From Bacteroidota bacterium (GTDB lineage: Bacteria; Bacteroidota; Rhodothermia; Rhodothermales; UBA10348), in NCBI GenBank assembly GCA_027620595.1, contig JAQCDI010000015.1, positions 1-17,765 on the forward strand: DNA of 17,765 bases. The letters run 5' to 3'. The notes beneath the pieces are model-generated. The model did not search any database. It worked only from the letters and a program-made list of their open reading frames with translations, and was not told the DNA's origin. Numbering within the stretch: the first letter of the stretch is position 1; the number at the start of each line of letters is the position of its first letter. Both the position numbers and the translations under genes were made by a program. Positions 14,390 to 17,765 of the stretch are shown here, in pieces.

Positions 14390-14475
14390 TACCGGGAGCG
14401 GGGCTCGAACCCGCACGAGGTTTACACCTCAACGGATTTTAAGTCCGTTGCGTCTACCAATTCCGCCATCCCGGC
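14390..14475 (-). tRNA. tRNA-Leu, anticodon UAA
   Basis: An 86-nt class II tRNA on the minus strand. The acceptor stem pairs GCCGGGA with TCCCGGT (terminal G-U pair) and the discriminator is A. The anticodon stem is ACGGA/TCCGT around CTTAAAA, giving anticodon TAA. The long variable arm is GAGG-TGTAAA-CCTC and the T arm is GCGGG-TTCGAGC-CCCGC. The CCA end is not encoded (CAA follows), so CCA-adding enzyme is needed. The 3' end lies 6 nt from the stop of the convergent ATPase gene. Confidence 0.98.
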
Positions 14476-14485
14476 ATGGGGGCTG

Positions 14486-14493
14486 CAAAGATA
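14486..14493 (-). promoter_or_regulatory. Bacteroidota-type -7 element (TATCTTTG) of tRNA-Leu
   Basis: Read on the minus strand, 14493-14486 is TATCTTTG, an exact match to the TAnnTTTG -7 consensus of the Bacteroidota primary sigma factor. It ends 10 nt before the first base of the mature tRNA, predicting transcription start near 14480. No clear TTG -33 element is seen at the usual spacing. Confidence 0.55.
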
Positions 14494-14550
14494 GCAACTC
14501 ACACCCTGCGAATCCTCGCGCAGCGCGGGGGTAAAAACACAGGATGCGGC

Positions 14551-14556
14551 TATATT
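14551..14556 (+). promoter_or_regulatory. Possible -10 (TATATT) giving a near-leaderless cytidine deaminase mRNA
   Basis: TATATT ends 6 nt before the ATG at 14563. If it is the -10 box, transcription would start at about the A of the start codon and the mRNA would have no leader. No ribosome site is present upstream of this ATG, which agrees. The matching -35 zone (around 14528-14533) is not recognisable, so support is limited. The rest of the 87-nt gap contains only the tRNA promoter on the other strand. Confidence 0.35.
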
Positions 14557-14562
14557 GGCGGC

Positions 14563-15342
14563 ATGAATTCCACAAATGACATCCTTCGCGCTCTGACCGC
14601 CCATGCGGCCGATCGGTCACACGCTCCGTACACGGGGCGCAAGGAAGGAGTCGTCATCCTCCTGGAGGACGGCAGCGTGGTGCACGGATGCCGGGTGGAG
14701 AATGCCTCCTTCCAACTGACGATCCCGGCGCTGATGAACGCGTGGACCACGCTGCACGCGGTGGGCCGATTGGACGTGGCGGCTGTCGTCAGCAGCGCGC
14801 CGTTCTCAAAGGGGGATCGCAGTTGGCTTGAAGAGATGCCGGAATTTTCCTGGTCCTTCCCTGCCCCGGACGTTGCCATGACCGGAGTCGACTTGCCTGC
14901 GCCCAACGAGTCGCTCTCGCCGCAGATCGAGAACTGGGGCACGGAACCGACACAGGGGGCGGAAGCCGCCCGTGAGGCCGCCGAGCTGGCCCACACGCCT
15001 GAGTCCGATTTTCCGGTGGGGTGCGTGGTTCGCACGCAAAAGGGGCATCATGTCCCGGGCGTGAATGTCGAACACCCGGATTGGGCGCACATCCTTTGTG
15101 CAGAACGCAATGCGCTCTCGACGCTCGTGGCCTACGGATACGGTTCCGCCACCGAAATCCACGTCTCATGCATCAAGGAGCCCGGGGGTACTCCGTGTGG
15201 CGCCTGCCGCCAGGTAATGCTGGAACTTGCCCCGGAAGCCACGGTTTGGATGGACCGCATCGACCAGCCCCCCTACGCCCTGTCCGTCCGGGAACTGCTG
15301 CCTGGAGGCTTCGAGGGATCGCAATTGCGCAAGAAACCCTAG
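14563..15342 (+). CDS. cdd: Two-domain cytidine deaminase, inactive N-domain and active C-domain
   Basis: A 259-residue enzyme expected to deaminate cytidine/deoxycytidine to uridine/deoxyuridine in pyrimidine salvage in the cytoplasm. The C-terminal domain holds the zinc site C179-A-E181 (CAERNAL) and C212-x-x-C215 (PCGACRQ), with E181 as the catalytic proton shuttle. The N-terminal domain keeps the fold signature APYTGRKEGVVILLEDG and VENASF (45-50). At the active-site position it reads PAL (55-57) instead of CAE, and it has no PCxxC, so it is a degenerate copy. E. coli Cdd has the opposite order, with the catalytic domain first. ATG 14563 is chosen because the domain starts there; an earlier in-frame start would run into the tRNA region. 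The 51-nt gap to the antiporter suggests possible co-transcription but no shared function. Confidence 0.9.
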   Translation: MNSTNDILRALTAHAADRSHAPYTGRKEGVVILLEDGSVVHGCRVENASFQLTIPALMNAWTTLHAVGRLDVAAVVSSAPFSKGDRSWLEEMPEFSWSFPAPDVAMTGVDLPAPNESLSPQIENWGTEPTQGAEAAREAAELAHTPESDFPVGCVVRTQKGHHVPGVNVEHPDWAHILCAERNALSTLVAYGYGSATEIHVSCIKEPGGTPCGACRQVMLELAPEATVWMDRIDQPPYALSVRELLPGGFEGSQLRKKP

Positions 15343-15361
15343 GGGGCGGCATCAAGGTCGA

Positions 15362-15371
15362 ACCGGCCGGT
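15362..15371. repeat. Perfect palindrome ACCGGCCGGT
   Basis: A 10-bp perfect palindrome in the 51-nt gap between cytidine deaminase and antiporter. It could be a small regulator site or chance in GC-rich DNA. No promoter boxes are recognisable around it. Confidence 0.2.
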
Positions 15372-15393
15372 CACGTTCACCTCTTCCGCCTGC

Positions 15394-16383
15394 ATGCTCA
15401 GCCACATCGTCTTCTTCATCCTGGGTTTGGGAATCCTCTACCTTGGCGCCGACTGGCTCATTGACGGGGCGTCTGAAGTGGCCAAGAAGTTCGGAATCCG
15501 GCCCTTGATCATCGGACTGACCATTGTGGCCCTGGGCACTTCCATTCCCGAGTTCCTGCTCAACCTGTTTGCCGTTGCAGCCGGTGAGGATGGATTGGCC
15601 ATCGGCAACATCATCGGGTCCAACATCGCCAACATTGCGCTCATCCTCGGGATCAGTGCCGTCCTCATGCCCCTCTCCTTCGGCGGAAGCGTCCTGAAGA
15701 AGGAGTATCCGATCATGCTGGCCGTGACCGGATTGTTCTACCTTCTCTCCGTTGATGGCGTGATTTCCCGGATGGACGGTGGCATCCTGATGGGTGGACT
15801 TGTTGCATTCCTGATCTTCGTGATCCACGACGCCAGCCACAGCCCTTCCACCAGTGCCTCCGAACCGGAGGAAGATCCACTTTTTGCGCCGCACACCGGC
15901 CTCAAGAAGTGGCTCCACGACGAAAAGATGGGGCCTTTCGTTCGGATCCTGCTGATTGTTGCAGGAATGGCCGCGCTGGCCATCGGAGCCCGGCTCATGG
16001 TGGATTCGTCGATCGCCATTGCGGAATACCTGGGAATCAGTCCCTTGGTCATCGGCTTGACCATCGTGGCCATCGGCACAAGCCTCCCGGAACTGGCAGC
16101 CAGTTTGATGGCCTCCTACAAGAACGAGTCCGATCTCTCGGTGGGCAACATCCTGGGCAGCAACCTCTTGAACATCCTCTTCGTAATCGGGCTGGTAGCC
16201 CTGATCCAACCGATGCAGGTGGAAGAGGAATCACTGCGGTTCCACATGCCCGCCATGGTGGCCTTCTCCCTGCTGCTCTGGCCCCTGGCCCGACGCCGCG
16301 GCCAACTCTCCCGCTTGGGTGGCGTCATCCTCCTGACCGGATTCGCGGCCTACCTCCTCTGGCTAACCATTCAAGCCCTCTGA
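15394..16383 (+). CDS. Calcium/sodium antiporter (CaCA family, YrbG-like)
   Basis: A 329-residue inner-membrane exchanger with about ten TM helices in two inverted halves. Each half carries an alpha-repeat: GLTIVALGTSIPEF (E53) followed by GNIIGSNIANI, and GLTIVAIGTSLPEL (E233) followed by GNILGSNLLNI. The two glutamates match the ion-coordinating pair of NCX-type exchangers. The halves are joined by a hydrophilic, acidic loop (~150-180, SASEPEEDPLF). It should expel Ca2+ using the Na+ or H+ gradient. Length equals that of YrbG homologues (~325). The ATG at 15394 begins the first TM helix directly, with no Shine-Dalgarno. The next gene starts 4 nt after the stop, so they are probably one transcription unit. 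The calcium P-type ATPase lies 1 kb upstream, suggesting a calcium-homeostasis neighbourhood. Confidence 0.94.
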   Translation: MLSHIVFFILGLGILYLGADWLIDGASEVAKKFGIRPLIIGLTIVALGTSIPEFLLNLFAVAAGEDGLAIGNIIGSNIANIALILGISAVLMPLSFGGSVLKKEYPIMLAVTGLFYLLSVDGVISRMDGGILMGGLVAFLIFVIHDASHSPSTSASEPEEDPLFAPHTGLKKWLHDEKMGPFVRILLIVAGMAALAIGARLMVDSSIAIAEYLGISPLVIGLTIVAIGTSLPELAASLMASYKNESDLSVGNILGSNLLNILFVIGLVALIQPMQVEEESLRFHMPAMVAFSLLLWPLARRRGQLSRLGGVILLTGFAAYLLWLTIQAL

Positions 16384-16387
16384 CGCT

Positions 16388-17765
16388 GTGGACCTGACTT
16401 TCGGTATTTCGGGATGGTATCTCCTGCCGTGTGCGTTGCTTGCCGCGGGAGCAACCTGGTGGCTGTACCGCAGAACGATTCCTGAATTGCCCCCCATGCA
16501 GCGTGCAGGATTGGGTGTCCTTCGCTTCATAGCCCTCTTCCTGATCCTCTTCCTGCTCCTCGAACCTATCCTGCAACGCTTGCAGGAGCGCACGCTGGAA
16601 CCCGTGGTCGGCATCCTGGTCGATCAATCCGAGAGCATGCTGTTGGCCGATTCGCTCTTGGGAGACGATGCCCCTCCCGTCCGTGAGGTGCTCAATCAAC
16701 TCGGACAGGAAACCGGCAACCTGGTTGCGCGCCCCTTCGGTTTCGGCGCCTCGGTCGGGCAGGTCGGCCACCTCGACAGCCTGACCTTCACACACTCCCG
16801 GACGGACCTGGCACAGGCCCTGGACCGGCTCCGGTCCGAACTGTCGGACGAACCCCTGGCAGCCGTGATCCTGGTCAGTGACGGCCTCTACAATACGGGG
16901 GCGAACCCCCTGCACGTGGCAGATCGCTATCCCGTGCCGGTATTCAGCGTGGCGCACGGGGATTCCTCTGCCCGTCGGGATGTGCGTATCGAAAGCGTCA
17001 TCACGAACAATCTTTCCTATGCCGGTTCGGAAATCCCGGTACAGGTCAGGGTCCGCAATGACGGCATACCAGCTGCACCGTTGCAGGTCACGCTCATTGA
17101 TGGCGGCGCCGTCCTGAGCTCCCTGACCACCGAGCTGCCCCCTTCGGGAGGGGAGCGAACCGTGGAACTGGCCTTCGAGGCGGCCGAACCGGGTCTGCGG
17201 GACCTTCGGGTGGTGCTGACGCGCTATGAGGACGAAGTGACCTGGCGCAACAACGAATCGCGTTTCGATGTGCAGGTCCTGGACCAGAAAAAATCCATCC
17301 TCTTGCTGGCCGGCGCCCCTTCTCCGGATGTTTCGGCTGTGCGCCGACTGCTGGAGGCAGACGACACCGCTTCCCTGACGGTTCGCACGCAGAAACCCGA
17401 TGGCACGTGGCATGAAGGAGACCTGCCCGAGGATCTGGACGATGTGGACCTGATCGTGGCGGTCGGGTTTCCCGGAAACGCGACGGACCCGGCGGCCTCC
17501 GTGCGGATCACGGACGCGGTTTCCGCCGGCACCCCGCTGCTCTTCATGATGGACCGATCGACCTCCATGGCACGGCTGCAGCAATCCTTTGCCTCCCTCC
17601 TGCCCCTGCAGCCCCGCGTTGTCCGTCCCACCTACATTGAAGGCACCTTCCAGCAGGCGCCCGCGGCCGCTTCCCACGCGGTCTTTGACATCGACGATCG
17701 GCGCGACGGCAGCCTCTGGCGCCGGCTGCCGCCGCTTTCGCTGAGCGAGAGCCAGTGGGAAGCGG
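16388..17765 (+). CDS. Two-TM VWA-domain protein, 3'-truncated by window edge
   Basis: The frame is open from GTG 16388 to the right edge (459 codons visible, no stop). Two N-terminal hydrophobic helices (~7-26 and ~44-62) precede a von Willebrand factor A domain with an apparently complete MIDAS: D79-Q-S81-E-S83, T139 and D165 (VSDGLYNTG). A beta-sandwich, CARDB-like region follows (~197-293). Then comes an alpha/beta region (~298 onward: SILLLAGAPSPDVSAVRRLL, DLIVAVGFPG, GTPLLFMMDRS) that looks like a class I glutamine amidotransferase-like fold. Large two-TM VWA proteins of this layout occur in Bacteroidota, and their role is not established. The VWA domain would face the periplasm or cytoplasm depending on topology, which the sequence does not settle. 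GTG is the only plausible start, since the first TM follows directly. It lies 4 nt after the antiporter stop, suggesting translational coupling. Confidence 0.87.
   Translation, partial: MDLTFGISGWYLLPCALLAAGATWWLYRRTIPELPPMQRAGLGVLRFIALFLILFLLLEPILQRLQERTLEPVVGILVDQSESMLLADSLLGDDAPPVREVLNQLGQETGNLVARPFGFGASVGQVGHLDSLTFTHSRTDLAQALDRLRSELSDEPLAAVILVSDGLYNTGANPLHVADRYPVPVFSVAHGDSSARRDVRIESVITNNLSYAGSEIPVQVRVRNDGIPAAPLQVTLIDGGAVLSSLTTELPPSGGERTVELAFEAAEPGLRDLRVVLTRYEDEVTWRNNESRFDVQVLDQKKSILLLAGAPSPDVSAVRRLLEADDTASLTVRTQKPDGTWHEGDLPEDLDDVDLIVAVGFPGNATDPAASVRITDAVSAGTPLLFMMDRSTSMARLQQSFASLLPLQPRVVRPTYIEGTFQQAPAAASHAVFDIDDRRDGSLWRRLPPLSLSESQWEA

Noticed and set aside
16325..17677. 450-codon open frame on the minus strand
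   Set aside because: It is antisense to the antiporter end and the VWA gene. The plus-strand frame has clear TM, VWA MIDAS and downstream domains, while the minus frame reads as Arg/Gly-rich noise.
1..17765. CRISPR array, insertion sequence, integron or prophage
   Set aside because: No regularly spaced repeats, transposase, integrase, terminal inverted repeats with target duplication or phage genes were seen. Composition is uniform, and the tRNA 3' end is not followed by an integrase or a repeated att-like segment in the window.

Overview
The window is a compact, GC-rich (roughly 60%) bacterial chromosome segment carrying twelve protein genes, ten complete and one cut at each edge, plus one tRNA. 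The best-supported assignment is Bacteroidota sensu lato, probably a high-GC lineage such as Rhodothermia/Rhodothermales. The evidence is a C-terminal type 9 secretion (T9SS) sorting domain on a DUF1501 protein, a TAnnTTTG-type -7 promoter element in front of the tRNA gene, a tRNA without an encoded CCA end, weak or absent Shine-Dalgarno sequences at most starts, and Bacteroidota-style gene families (DUF1501/DUF1800 pair, pyruvate:ferredoxin oxidoreductase followed by a dihydroorotate-dehydrogenase-like protein, two-TM VWA protein). The lineage is inferred, not proven.

Left part, 2-5545, all on +: the C-terminal two thirds of pyruvate:ferredoxin oxidoreductase (nifJ), a dihydroorotate-dehydrogenase-like flavoprotein, a secreted gamma-glutamyltransferase, and a 63-residue single-TM coiled-coil protein. 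The first two probably act together in anaerobic-type pyruvate metabolism. The other two look like independent passengers.

Middle part, 5556-11657, all on -: read in transcription order, a DUF1800 protein is translationally coupled (1-nt gap) to a DUF1501 protein that has both a Tat signal and a T9SS sorting domain. Next comes an APC-family permease fused to a PTS EIIA-type domain and a C-terminal RCK_C-like domain. Last is an unrecognised 183-residue protein with its own TATAAT box, AGGAGG ribosome site and an upstream perfect inverted repeat. That protein converges on the small TM protein with only 10 nt between stops.

Right part, 11726-17765, mainly +: a SERCA-like calcium P-type ATPase, divergent from the DUF1800 gene; a tRNA-Leu(UAA) on - packed 6 nt beyond its stop; a cytidine deaminase with a dead N-terminal and live C-terminal domain; a calcium/sodium antiporter; and a GTG-started VWA protein, 4 nt further on, that runs off the window. 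The ATPase and the antiporter make a small calcium-export neighbourhood with two energy sources (ATP and the sodium gradient).

No intergenic stretch exceeds 168 bases. I saw no CRISPR array, insertion sequence, integrase, prophage gene or rRNA. The most distinctive items are the permease-EIIA-RCK_C fusion, the Tat plus T9SS double address on the DUF1501 protein, the reversed-order cytidine deaminase, and the orphan 183-residue gene with its well-marked promoter and operator-like palindrome. No obvious multi-gene novel defence or biosynthetic system is present.
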